A DNA stretch of 45,803 nucleotides from Pirellula staleyi DSM 6068 (GTDB lineage Bacteria; Planctomycetota; Planctomycetia; Pirellulales; Pirellulaceae), in NCBI GenBank assembly GCA_945870455.1, contig CAMBSL010000015.1, positions 1 through 45,803 on the forward strand. Direction: 5' to 3'. A program made the position numbers and the translations under genes. This document shows positions 1 to 8,248 of this stretch, one piece after another. The notes under the pieces were generated by a model that was not told the DNA's origin, ran no database searches, and saw only the letters and a program-made list of their open reading frames with translations. Position 1 is the stretch's first letter; the number at the start of each line of letters is the position of its first letter.

Positions 1-356
1 TTCGTCCAGGGAGTGCCCGTCTTTGTGGCCCAAAGTTGTTTGCCTGTGGTTCGGTCAAAGCAGGTCAAGTATTCGTCTGCATCTTTTTGAGTCGATGCTC
101 CATCGCCCAAAGTGTACATTTTGTCGCCGACAATCGCCAAACTGGCGTATCCACGACCAGCTCCCGACGTTTCCCAAAGCAACTTGGGTCCTTCAGCAGG
201 CCACGATTTCAGCAGCTTTGGATCGTTGACAACCGCAGTTCGATTTGGCCCCCGAAAGGTTGGCCAATCATCACCGAGGGTCGTTTGGCAGATCGAAAAA
301 GTCAAACCGAGTCCGAGGAATAAAATGGAATTCCAAGACTTGAACGGCTGATGCAT
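1..356 (-). CDS. PQQ-like beta-propeller repeat protein, N-terminal part (runs off the window)
   Basis: The minus strand is open from an ATG at 354-356 to the window edge, giving about 118 residues; the C-terminus lies outside the window. Seen: a short basic start (MHQPFKSW), a hydrophobic stretch (ILFLGLGLTFSIC) and a likely signal peptidase site before GDDWP, followed by DWPTFRGPNR and later CFDRTTGKQLWATKTGTPW. The DWPxFRGPxR start and the 'D..TGK.LW' blade motif are typical of planctomycete secreted PQQ-like (outer-membrane-protein-assembly BamB-like fold) beta-propellers. The role is probably extracytoplasmic, as a binding protein or non-redox propeller; no catalytic residue can be judged from this fragment. 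The plus-strand frames here are shadows of it. The family is well supported, the function is not. Confidence 0.85.
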   Translation of the reverse strand, partial: MHQPFKSWNSILFLGLGLTFSICQTTLGDDWPTFRGPNRTAVVNDPKLLKSWPAEGPKLLWETSGAGRGYASLAIVGDKMYTLGDGASTQKDADEYLTCFDRTTGKQLWATKTGTPWT

Positions 357-546
357 GAACTTACTCCTGATAAAACAATGGGTAAAATGGGGAGGCATTG
401 TGGGGAAGGATTGCCGCGGACTATTCTAACCGAAATTCCCGCGAAGGTTAAATGGCTGCTAGGTGGGAAGTAAATGATCCATTAACGTCGCCTTTTGCGG
501 AGCATAAGGTGACAATCGGACATTTATTTCGTTTTCGGGTACGTTC

Positions 547-640
547 TTAGTTGTGCGACGCTCCGCGGCGCAGGAATCACGCTTAGTTGTGCGACGCTCC
601 GCATCGCAGGAATCACGACGGCGGAGCGTCGTGCAACTTA
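547..640. repeat. REP-like cluster: two direct units plus one inverted half-unit
   Basis: Two near-identical direct copies (547-582 and 583-618) start with TTAGTTGTGCGACGCTCCGC and continue through a GCAGGAATCACG tail. An inverted copy of the first 19 bases follows at 622-640 (CGGAGCGTCGTGCAACTTA). The tail-to-head and inverted arrangement resembles BIME/REP clusters. The core GACGCTCCGC resembles the core of the palindromes flanking the RAYT gene near 10.9 kb. Confidence 0.75.
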
Positions 641-669
641 CTCCACCAAAGCACGTTCTAGTCGGAACG

Positions 670-734
670 ATTAGCCGAATGGCGATAGACACGGTCCTTG
701 CGACAACAATCGGGGCTAGCGCCCAACGGCTAAT
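670..734. repeat. Imperfect palindromic repeat, copy 1 of the 'TAGCCG...CGGCTA' family
   Basis: Left arm ATTAGCCGAATGGCGATAG (670-688) pairs imperfectly with right arm CTAGCGCCCAACGGCTAAT (716-734). A better preserved copy sits at 1697-1771, and a degenerate half copy at 34254-34282. Confidence 0.7.
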
Positions 735-767
735 TTTTTGAACCCTAATTCTTTGCGTTGACAAACA

Positions 768-902
768 CCTAGTGTTCTGTCCAGATTAAAAATGGGGGTT
801 GAAGAGTAGAGCAATCGTCCTCAATTGCTTGCAAAACGATTGAGGACAATCGTTCTACAATTTTTCGCCAACCCCAAAATCTAAGTTGGACAAAGCACTA
901 GG
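768..902. mobile_element. MITE-like inverted-repeat element without coding capacity
   Basis: A 135-bp element whose two halves are imperfect inverted copies throughout: the left end reads CCTAGTGTTCTGTCCAGATT and the right end, reverse complemented, reads CCTAGTGCTTTGTCCAACTT. The inner parts are GGGGGTTG against GGGGTTGG and CAATCGTCCTCAATTGCTT against CGATTGTCCTCAATCGTT. No ORF fits inside. Non-autonomous miniature elements have this structure. CTAG at both ends may be part of the terminal repeat or a target duplication; one copy cannot decide. It ends 11 bp before the ATG of the DUF2071 gene, so that gene's upstream region is the element itself. Confidence 0.7.
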
Positions 903-913
903 TCAGAAAAGCC

Positions 914-1660
914 ATGAAGCAACCAACGATCGATCAACGGCTGGCGTTGCGCCAAAGGCCACATGGGTCGGCATTGATGTACCAAAGCTGGAACGATCTG
1001 CTGTTCCTTCATTGGCGAGTGGAACCCGACGCGATCCAAGCGAAGCTACCCAAGGGCTTGTTTGTCGATTGCTTCGAGGATCAAGCTTACCTCGGTCTTG
1101 TTCCATTCTACATGCGGAACATCCACTTTCGGTGGACGCCCTCGCTCCCATGGATTTCGTACTTCCTCGAAATCAACTTGCGGACGTATGTGGTTGATGA
1201 AGCAGGCACGCCAGGCGTTTGGTTCTTTTCGCTCGATTGCAATCAACCCTTGGCTGTTTGGGCGGCCAGAACGCTGTTTCAGTTGCCCTATCGGCATGCC
1301 AAGATGTCCGCGTCGAAAAACAAGGACGGGGAGATCGATTATCGTTCCTTTCGCGCCCATCCAAGGCCGAACGAAGGGCAAAGTCAATTGCAATATCGTA
1401 TTCATCCTGAAAATTCTTATGCAGAGTCTGGGACGTTGGATTTTTTCTTGGCCGAACGCTACTTGCTCTTCGCCGTGAATCGAACGGGGAAACTGCGAAC
1501 GGGCCAAGTTCACCACACGCCATACCCTCTCAGCCAAGTGTCCGTCGAACAATACGAGACAGATTTGTTTGAGCTCAACGGATTCGCTTCGCCCATGAGA
1601 CGATTCGATCATGCGATCGGATCACGCGGTGTCAACGTCGAAATCTTTCCACTCTCTTGA
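914..1660 (+). CDS. DUF2071 (YqjF-like, COG3361) family protein
   Basis: A 248-residue cytoplasmic protein with no signal peptide or membrane segment. Recognised from the family pattern: an N-terminal 'W..LLFLHW.V.PDAIQAKLPKGL.VD.FE..AYLGLVPF.M' block (about residues 25-68), a central 'P.W.S.F.E.NLRTYV..E.GTPGVWFFSLD' block, and a C-terminal half with YRIHPENS and a 'FLAERYLLF...GKL..GQVHH.PY' block. Length and motif order fit a complete DUF2071 protein. The biochemical function of the family is unknown; its fold is related to acetoacetate decarboxylase-like proteins. The ATG at 914 lies just after a MITE-like element, and no strong Shine-Dalgarno is visible. The 3' end is followed by a palindromic repeat. 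The family is sure, the role is not. Confidence 0.88.
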   Translation: MKQPTIDQRLALRQRPHGSALMYQSWNDLLFLHWRVEPDAIQAKLPKGLFVDCFEDQAYLGLVPFYMRNIHFRWTPSLPWISYFLEINLRTYVVDEAGTPGVWFFSLDCNQPLAVWAARTLFQLPYRHAKMSASKNKDGEIDYRSFRAHPRPNEGQSQLQYRIHPENSYAESGTLDFFLAERYLLFAVNRTGKLRTGQVHHTPYPLSQVSVEQYETDLFELNGFASPMRRFDHAIGSRGVNVEIFPLS

Positions 1661-2070
1661 TAGCAAAACAACGCAGGTTGAAGCGGAACAGACTGCTAGC
1701 CGAAGGGCGATAGCCCCGGTTCTCGACGAATGTCGAGCAATTGGAAAACCGGGGCTATCGCCCAACGGCTAATTGGGTTGAAAAACAGTTGCGGATGTGC
1801 TTAGCACACAAGCATGTTGCGAACATTGGGCACAAGAAAAGGCCCAAGTTCGCGGGGCAACGTGCGGAAATGGCGATCGGGGCGAGCGACGGCAAATCCC
1901 CTGAATCACCCAATTTACCTTGCCCAACAAAGCGTGGGTTGATTGCAAAACAAGAATCACCTATTTACCAAGTTATGAAAAGGGATGAAAGAAAGACTAT
2001 CGCCGAAAACCCGTCGGCGCGACTCGTTTTGGGATCGCGTGGATTTTGCCTCGCATTGGGGGCCTTCGGC
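1661..2070. other. 410-bp gap containing a palindromic repeat; upstream region of the mscK-like gene
   Basis: The reading frame of the downstream channel gene is open back to 1741, but that part starts inside a palindromic repeat and its translation is not signal-like. I therefore treat it as non-coding unless the ATG at 1975 is the true start. Nothing else is recognised here apart from the repeat at 1697-1771. Confidence 0.5.
1697..1771. repeat. Palindromic repeat, copy 2 of the 'TAGCCG...CGGCTA' family
   Basis: A 25-bp left arm (1697-1721, TAGCCGAAGGGCGATAGCCC followed by CGGTT) matches the reverse complement of the right arm (1747-1771) at 23 of 25 positions. The loop contains a smaller hairpin, CTCGAC-GAAT-GTCGAG (1722-1737). 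It lies directly after the DUF2071 gene and could act as a transcription-blocking hairpin, but there is no T-run. Confidence 0.8.
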
Positions 2071-5000
2071 ATGTCGTACGTCAACATTGCAAAGGCTTGG
2101 CGGTTTCTGTTTTTTTGCGTCGTGTTGGGACTCTTGCCATCTCCAAGTCTCGTGGCGCAGATCAATCTGAATCCGCCCAATGAGTTAATTCCAGGTGCTT
2201 CGAATCGCTCGCCTCAGCAGTCTCCGCCGTCTCAAAATAGCCAGCCAAACGGCGTTGCTCCCACTCAGCACACATCCCTGCCTCCCCCACAGTTTCGCAC
2301 ATCGAATCAGCCAAACTCATCGAATCAGCCAAACTACCGCACGGCCCAACAGCCCTCCCCAAACTTGACACCGCCGACGATTGGCAATTCTCCGGGGGTA
2401 GCACCTGCACCATTGCAATCGAACGCAGCCGCGCAACCACCCTTGTCGCAACAAACCAATGCTGCCCCGCAAGTCGCAACACCCGTCAGTGACGCTTCGT
2501 CGATGACACCGGAAGCGGTCATGAATTACATTCAGCAACAGCAAGCCGCGACGGACATCGATGCAACCCTCAAGCAAACATTGATCACGCTGTACGAAGC
2601 CATCCTGGCGGAACTGAAATCGCGAACCGAGAGCGAAAAGGTCACGAAAGAGTTCTTGATCGCATACGAAGCCGCACCGGCCGCCACCCTCGAAGCCAAG
2701 AAACGCAAAGAAAGCCCCCAGCATCGACGCGTCTTTATGGAGGGATCTCTCGAATCCTCAAGTGTCGAGACCTTGCAAAAGTACCAGTTGGAGATTCAAG
2801 GAGCAGCGCAAGCCGCAACCGACGGTAGAACTCGTTTCGAAGCAGCTATGATTTCCCGCGATGCTCGTCGCATAGAAATCCCGCGACTCATTGCCGAAGA
2901 CAAAGCCACCATCGCAAAGAACAACGAAGCGTTAGCGTTGCCGCCACCCGAAGGTATCAACCCAAGGGTTCGCGAAGCAACAACCCTCTTGCTTCGATCC
3001 AAACTGCTGGCTCTCAATGATCGCATTCGAAGACTCGAACAAGAACAGCGCACTTACGATGCTGAGTTAGAAATGCTTCCAGCCCGCAAAGAAGTCTTGT
3101 TAGCAGAAGAGAAGTTTCAACTCGCCAAACTCAAGGAAGTCAAAGATGAGCTTGGCAAGCGTCGCGAAAACCAAATAGCAGAACAGAAGCGAAAACTAGA
3201 AGAGCTGGTCGCGAAGTCAACCACGGACACTCCGGACATCAAATCCCGAGCGGCAGCCATTCTCAAGCGGTCGGATGAATGGTTGCAATTGGCCAAGAAA
3301 AATGCGGCACTTCAAATGGAGGTCGACGCCACAAACTCCGAACTTAAGCTTTGGACCGACCGCTACAAAATCATGAAGGATCGGATCGCGCCGGACACGA
3401 ACAAACTCTCAACCGAACGATCTCGACACGTCTCCAACTTCAATAGTTGGGTTGGTCTGATGCTGAGAAAACAACGCAACGAACTTCCCGACGTCAGTCA
3501 ACTCAAACTCAAACTTCGAGACTATGAAACGCGTATCCTCGCAACAGAAACGCTCAAGCTAGAACTCGACGATTGGAAGGCATCGTCGGCCAACGCGGAG
3601 GAACCTGCGAATGGATCGGCGATCACGTATGATCAAATTGAGCAATTTGCAACTGCCCCGCCCTACGAACAAAAGCGTATTCTGTCGGCCATGGAGAACA
3701 AGCTCGTTGACGAGTTTCTTCTGGACACGAAAATCTACTTCGATAAAGTAGTGAAACTCGCCGACACGAATCAGCAGACGATCGATCAGGTCAAGCTATA
3801 TCGATCGTTCATTGACGAGAATGTTTTGTGGATCCGTTCCAGTGAACCGATCAGCAAGAACGATTTCATGCAGCTTTGGCCATCGCTAAAATGGCTCTTC
3901 GATATTCAAAACTGGAAAAGTTTACCGCTGATCTTGTTCCAAGATTTGCAAACTCACCCGTGGGGTTATGTTTTCTGCGTTAGTTGCTACTTGTTGTTGT
4001 TGGCAAATCTTAAACGCGTCAAGAAGCTGATCGAATTGCAAGGCAAATTGGCAAGCAAACCCAATTGCACATCGTTCACACCAACAGCGAAAGTATTGGC
4101 GGGTTGTGTGATCTTAAGTTCTCCCCTTGCGATCTTGCACCTGGGAATCGGTTGGCGACTCTTGAGCCCTTCCGAACCCAACGCATTTGCCGAATCGATC
4201 GCGATGGGGCTGTTGGTCAGCGCTCGCTATTTTTTCCCGTTGGAAATGATCCGGCAAATAAGTCGAGCGGGAGGCTTGGCAGAAAATCACTTTCAGTGGC
4301 CCGATTCACTAACGCAATCGCTACGCAAGAACCTCCGTTGGTTCATCGACCTCGCCATCCCGGCGGTGACGATTGTCGGCATATCGCAGTTCGGTGAGGC
4401 GAAATGGGAGAACTCGCTCGGCAGACTGACATACAGTCTCTTGATGTCATTGTGCTTTATTTACTTGTCGATACTTTTGCATCCGACCAAGGGTGTGTTT
4501 AGCAATTTCTTGAGCCGCAACGCGGGTGGTTGGATCGATCGCCTACGCTACATTTGGTATAGCGTCCTGTCGGCAGGGCCGCTTGCATTGATGGCCATGA
4601 GTTTGATGGGCTATCATTACACCGCCATTCGCCTTGCCATGCATTTGCACACAACGTTTATTACCTTGATCGGCTTGTTGTTGCTTGCTAGTTTCATTCG
4701 CCGGTGGCTGCTACTGCGACGACGCCAGATTGTTGTATCGCAAGCAAGACAGCGACTTGAGGAGGCGCGGCGCCGAGATCCCGGTGCGGCGTTATCCCAT
4801 GCCCCTAACACTTCCGTAAGTGCGGTTGATTCGGCTGCCGATTTAGCCCAGATCAATGCACAGACCATTCGCTTGGTTCGCAGCACGCTCGTGTTTGCGG
4901 CCATCGCTGCAGTCGCGTTTATTTGGTCGGGCGTATTACCGGCCGTTGGAGTCTTGGAGTCGATCAAGCTCTGGACCGTCGAGGGGGCAACCCCAAGCGA

Positions 5001-5826
5001 AAGGACTCCCATCACCTTGGCGCATATGCTGATCGCGATACCCACGATCATCATGACAGCCGTCGCTGCTCGCAATTTGCCTGGACTGCTTGAAATAGCG
5101 CTATTGCAGCACTTGCCTCTCGAGAACGCCGTTCGCTACGCCATATCAACTTTGTCCCGATATGCAATTCTGATCCTCGGCATTGCGATGACTTTTAACA
5201 GTATCGGCGTGCGCTGGGCAAGCATTCAATGGTTGGTTGCTGCCTTGGGCGTCGGTTTGGGATTCGGCTTGCAGGAGATTTTTGCCAATTTTGTTTCGGG
5301 CTTGATCTTGCTGTTCGAACAGCCCATTCGAGTCGGTGACGTTATCACGTTGGGCGAAACGACCGGCTCGGTGACACGGATTCGAATGCGAGCAACGACC
5401 GTTACCAATTTCGATCAGCAAGAGCTCATTATTCCGAACAAGGATCTTATTACAGGTCGACTGCTTAACTGGACATTGACCGATTCGACAAATCGCATGA
5501 CGATCCAAGTCGGTGTATCCTATACTTCCGATCCAATCCTAGCCTGTGCATTGCTTCGTGAAGTCTGCGTTCAACATCCGAATGTACTGAGCGATCCTGC
5601 TCCGACCGCGTTCTTTGAACAGTTTGGAGATAGTACCCTCGATCTCAAGGCTCGGTTTTATCTAGCCAATCTTGAGCAACGCTTGCCAACGCGGCACGAC
5701 TTGCATTCTCAAATCCTGCTGAAGTTTGCCGAAGCTGGAATTGAAATCGCGTTCCCACAACGCGATCTGCACTTGCGAACGATTCCAGCCGAATTGACTT
5801 CGGTGCTCAGTGGTGTTGGGAAGTAG
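2071..5826 (+). CDS. MscK/KefA-like large mechanosensitive ion channel (MscS family)
   Basis: With the ATG at 2071 this is 1251 residues and starts with a clean signal peptide (MSYVNIAKAWRFLFFCVVLG... ending near LVAQ). Then come a Pro/Gln/Asn-rich linker (to about 150), a long charged helical/coiled-coil region resembling the MscS_porin domain (about 150-560), a multi-pass membrane region (about 625-1090) and a C-terminal MscS domain with the pore-helix motif GLGFGLQEIFANFVSGLILL, then EQPIRVGDVI and IPNKDL. MscS-family channels open under membrane tension to release solutes in hypo-osmotic shock; the large periplasmic part is typical of MscK and MscM. An in-frame ATG at 1975 and an open frame back to 1741 exist, but they would bury the signal peptide. 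The family call is strong; the start is less sure. Confidence 0.9.
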   Translation: MSYVNIAKAWRFLFFCVVLGLLPSPSLVAQINLNPPNELIPGASNRSPQQSPPSQNSQPNGVAPTQHTSLPPPQFRTSNQPNSSNQPNYRTAQQPSPNLTPPTIGNSPGVAPAPLQSNAAAQPPLSQQTNAAPQVATPVSDASSMTPEAVMNYIQQQQAATDIDATLKQTLITLYEAILAELKSRTESEKVTKEFLIAYEAAPAATLEAKKRKESPQHRRVFMEGSLESSSVETLQKYQLEIQGAAQAATDGRTRFEAAMISRDARRIEIPRLIAEDKATIAKNNEALALPPPEGINPRVREATTLLLRSKLLALNDRIRRLEQEQRTYDAELEMLPARKEVLLAEEKFQLAKLKEVKDELGKRRENQIAEQKRKLEELVAKSTTDTPDIKSRAAAILKRSDEWLQLAKKNAALQMEVDATNSELKLWTDRYKIMKDRIAPDTNKLSTERSRHVSNFNSWVGLMLRKQRNELPDVSQLKLKLRDYETRILATETLKLELDDWKASSANAEEPANGSAITYDQIEQFATAPPYEQKRILSAMENKLVDEFLLDTKIYFDKVVKLADTNQQTIDQVKLYRSFIDENVLWIRSSEPISKNDFMQLWPSLKWLFDIQNWKSLPLILFQDLQTHPWGYVFCVSCYLLLLANLKRVKKLIELQGKLASKPNCTSFTPTAKVLAGCVILSSPLAILHLGIGWRLLSPSEPNAFAESIAMGLLVSARYFFPLEMIRQISRAGGLAENHFQWPDSLTQSLRKNLRWFIDLAIPAVTIVGISQFGEAKWENSLGRLTYSLLMSLCFIYLSILLHPTKGVFSNFLSRNAGGWIDRLRYIWYSVLSAGPLALMAMSLMGYHYTAIRLAMHLHTTFITLIGLLLLASFIRRWLLLRRRQIVVSQARQRLEEARRRDPGAALSHAPNTSVSAVDSAADLAQINAQTIRLVRSTLVFAAIAAVAFIWSGVLPAVGVLESIKLWTVEGATPSERTPITLAHMLIAIPTIIMTAVAARNLPGLLEIALLQHLPLENAVRYAISTLSRYAILILGIAMTFNSIGVRWASIQWLVAALGVGLGFGLQEIFANFVSGLILLFEQPIRVGDVITLGETTGSVTRIRMRATTVTNFDQQELIIPNKDLITGRLLNWTLTDSTNRMTIQVGVSYTSDPILACALLREVCVQHPNVLSDPAPTAFFEQFGDSTLDLKARFYLANLEQRLPTRHDLHSQILLKFAEAGIEIAFPQRDLHLRTIPAELTSVLSGVGK

Positions 5827-5859
5827 GTTGTTTCGCCAGACCATGATTCCTACTTACTC

Positions 5860-6090
5860 CTATTGAGTGATCTCGGCCAGATCGTACAACCTGCACATCA
5901 GCTTGGGAAACGGCTCAGTCGCATGATACAGTCCGATAGCACTTTTGAGGTGGCTGCCCGTGGACTTAATGATGTACCTTGCTCCTTCGAAAATGACTTG
6001 ACAATCAGATTTGAATCGCTTATAACTTGGCTTTGGGGATATCAGCCTCCCTAAATTGAGGTTGTCGCGATTTACATTCCCGTAGGAAGC
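5860..6090 (-). pseudogene. Start-less open frame, possible gene remnant
   Basis: Between the mscK-like and DUF1573-like genes the minus strand is open for 76 codons (6090 to a TAG at 5862-5860) with protein-like composition: GRLISPKPSYKRFKSDCQVI, EGARYIIKSTGSHLKSAIGL and YHATEPFPKLMCRLYDLAEI, ending TQ. There is no ATG, GTG or TTG near its beginning and an in-frame TAA precedes it. It could be the tail of a gene whose 5' part was lost, or chance; I do not recognise a family. Confidence 0.25.
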
Positions 6091-6094
6091 TTAG

Positions 6095-7174
6095 ATGCCA
6101 AACCTTTTCCGAGAGCCGGTTGTCGGATTTGTTTTTGCGTTTCTCTTGCAGGTAACTTTACTTGCGGACGATGTCATGAAGCGATCGGAGGAAATCTCCT
6201 TCAGCAAGTTTCCTCCAATTGCTCGGTTCAATCTTGGCGAGTTACCCTGCGGACAAACTCTTAAGCTAGAACTCGAGCTTCTAAACAAAACTGCCGTAAA
6301 TTATCCGGTGGTTAAGTTTCATACAACCTGCAGTTGTATAAAGGCATCACTGAAGGAAAATTCAATTCCTGCGAATGGCTCGGGCCATTTAGATGTCGAG
6401 TTAAAGACAGAGAAATCTGAGCAAGTCAGCGACCCAAAACGCCTCATGCTGATGACCTTGTTTTACTCCGAAACCGATACCATTGAGATTCGCATTGAAT
6501 ACCGACTTACAGGAGTTTTGTCATTTGGATCTGCGAACGCATTTGTAACGCAAGTGGCCAGGGGTTCAAAGTTAGTAGAGTTCGAAATACCCTTTCTGTT
6601 TACGTCTCCCGTGCGATCTGAGAACTTGGTTGTTACTACTGGCCCACTATTCAAAGAGTTGAATGGGAAAATCGTAGAGAGAGGTGATTCATTTAAGATT
6701 GCGTGCAAAATCAAGCTGGAACAAGAACTTACAAGTTCCATCGCAGAGCGTATTATCATTACGGATCGGGAAACAGGGCGAACTGCAAATCTTCCGGTCG
6801 TTATCGACCTTCGAAATAAGATCACTGTAGTTCCCACAGTGATTTCTTTTTCTCCCGACAACGACAAGCAAACCCGATTTGTCGGTAGAGCTATTGTGAA
6901 GTTAGATGATTCCGTTACGGTCAGCGGTGCAGGAGCGGATGCAGTTGAGCTCGAACCGGTAGTGACCTTCTCAACCAAAGAAGGACACTTAAAGGTGTTA
7001 AAGATTACGCGTGCAGGCAAAGGCGTGTATCGGGTTGATTTGGAGTGGACAAACGAAAAGCTAGACAAAACGCCTGACTTAACAAATTGCATCCCGACGC
7101 AAGCGGAATTTATAATTGAATCGCCGCTTGCTTCGCTGAACGGGAAAATTGGTTTACGGTTTTTGGGTTACTAG
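6095..7174 (+). CDS. Secreted DUF1573-like protein
   Basis: A 359-residue protein with an N-terminal hydrophobic segment (GFVFAFLLQVTLLA, residues 11-24) ending at ADD, so probably exported. Residues about 40-125 match the DUF1573 pattern: 'ARFNLGELPCGQTLKLELELLNKTAVNYPVVKF' in outline, then the family's hallmark cysteine motif, here TTCSC (77-81), then 'IPANGSGHLDVEL'. DUF1573 is an immunoglobulin/ASPM-Hydin-like beta domain very common in planctomycetes and Bacteroidetes, of unknown function. The remaining 230 residues look all-beta and hold no motif I recognise. The gene lies in a stretch visibly richer in A+T than its neighbours, together with the next gene, which follows after 54 bp; the two may be cotranscribed. 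Confidence 0.75.
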   Translation: MPNLFREPVVGFVFAFLLQVTLLADDVMKRSEEISFSKFPPIARFNLGELPCGQTLKLELELLNKTAVNYPVVKFHTTCSCIKASLKENSIPANGSGHLDVELKTEKSEQVSDPKRLMLMTLFYSETDTIEIRIEYRLTGVLSFGSANAFVTQVARGSKLVEFEIPFLFTSPVRSENLVVTTGPLFKELNGKIVERGDSFKIACKIKLEQELTSSIAERIIITDRETGRTANLPVVIDLRNKITVVPTVISFSPDNDKQTRFVGRAIVKLDDSVTVSGAGADAVELEPVVTFSTKEGHLKVLKITRAGKGVYRVDLEWTNEKLDKTPDLTNCIPTQAEFIIESPLASLNGKIGLRFLGY

Positions 7175-7228
7175 GTCTTTTTTGGAGTGCCAAGCATGTG
7201 GGTCTTACCAAACCGAAATGGGCTGCCC

Positions 7229-8197
7229 ATGTACAAAAGAATTGCAATTCTCATTTGTTATTTTGTTTGTGGATCACATGGATTCAGTCAATCACATGTC
7301 AGTGACCCTGTGGCTGCCTCTACTATTCAATCATTTCTTATAAACAATAGTTGTCTAACACAATTTGATGTTTTGGTACGATCGGATTCATTCAATGACA
7401 AAAAGGGTGCGGGGTTTGCCCAGGAAGTTGAATATTGCCGTATCATCCAGGATATCCCTGGGGAGCAGTTTTTGTTTTTGAGAAAGTCAGAAAGAAAAAC
7501 CGTACGGGAGGATGAAAAGGAAGCTTTAGAAGTCCGGTATTACGCTTCAAGATACGTAAAAGGAAGGCTTGAGGTACGAAGCAAGTTGGAGGATTATTCT
7601 GGGCATACTGTTAAGTTTGCTGAAGCATGCAAGTCCGTTGATTTGCCAGATATTAGACTCACAGGCATTGCTCGTTATCCAACTTCGTTCAAGACGAAGG
7701 GGTTTGATTTTGATTTGTTACTTGCTTCTGTGACCGAACCTTTGCAAAACTATCAATCGGGAGGCGCAAAAGGAAGTTTGTTGCATGTCTTTCAGCGTGT
7801 AAGCGCAGGTTCCCATATGACTGTCCAAAACTTTTGGGCGATTGATTCCAAAAGAATTGTACCGGTAAATGTCAGTCAGAAATTCTTGGTTGGTGAAGGC
7901 GCTAATTTGCAAAATATAACGAATCGAGTTGAGGACATTGCTTGGATTGATCATAAGGATTCATTGGTCGTTCAATCAATCGATCAACGACGTCGTGTAG
8001 CCGAAAGTAAACAAAATTCTGAGGGAGAGGTACTCCGGTCTAATTTCTACCAAGACACGATATATGATTTCCATTGGTTTGTTGTGAACAAACCCGTTTT
8101 CGACGAGAAAATTCTTAACGCGAGTTTACAGTCGTACGCCGATTGGATGAGCCTCGTGGATCCAGAAAAGAACCAAGCATTCGAAAGCAAACCGTAA
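7229..8197 (+). CDS. Hypothetical secreted protein
   Basis: With the ATG at 7229 the product is 322 residues and begins with a compact signal peptide (MYKRIAILICYFVCGSHGFSQ). The frame is open back to an ATG at 7187, but the extra 14 residues would precede the signal peptide. The mature part is mixed alpha/beta with charged clusters (for example LFLRKSERKTVREDEKEALE) and no cysteine-rich or catalytic motif I recognise. It follows the DUF1573-like gene on the same strand in the same AT-richer segment and ends 51 bp before the convergent hydrolase gene. I do not recognise the family; related proteins would be expected only in planctomycetes. Confidence 0.7.
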   Translation: MYKRIAILICYFVCGSHGFSQSHVSDPVAASTIQSFLINNSCLTQFDVLVRSDSFNDKKGAGFAQEVEYCRIIQDIPGEQFLFLRKSERKTVREDEKEALEVRYYASRYVKGRLEVRSKLEDYSGHTVKFAEACKSVDLPDIRLTGIARYPTSFKTKGFDFDLLLASVTEPLQNYQSGGAKGSLLHVFQRVSAGSHMTVQNFWAIDSKRIVPVNVSQKFLVGEGANLQNITNRVEDIAWIDHKDSLVVQSIDQRRRVAESKQNSEGEVLRSNFYQDTIYDFHWFVVNKPVFDEKILNASLQSYADWMSLVDPEKNQAFESKP

Positions 8198-8248
8198 ATC
8201 CAAGTCGTCCAGCTATTTCCGAATGGTGGATTCTTCGAACAGACATGT

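Larger units (their letters stand above)
357..913. other. 557-bp gene-free, repeat-rich region
   Basis: No convincing gene. It is the upstream region of the minus-strand PQQ-propeller gene and contains, in order, a REP-like cluster (547-640), a palindromic element (670-734) and a MITE-like inverted-repeat element (768-902), listed separately. The long open frame on the minus strand (764-459) is made almost entirely of repeat sequence and has Arg/Thr-rich, non-protein-like composition, so I do not call it. No promoter could be placed with confidence. Confidence 0.6.

Noticed and set aside
459..764. 101-codon minus-strand open frame
   Set aside because: It runs through the REP cluster and palindrome, has repetitive RRTTK-type sequence and no ribosome binding site; a by-product of repeat sequence.
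1741..2070. Upstream extension of the mscK-like frame (110 residues)
   Set aside because: It begins inside a palindromic repeat and would place a long non-hydrophobic stretch before a clean signal peptide.
8198..8248. Bidirectional terminator between convergent genes
   Set aside because: The 51-bp gap shows only a short AGACATGTCT palindrome without stem strength or T-run.
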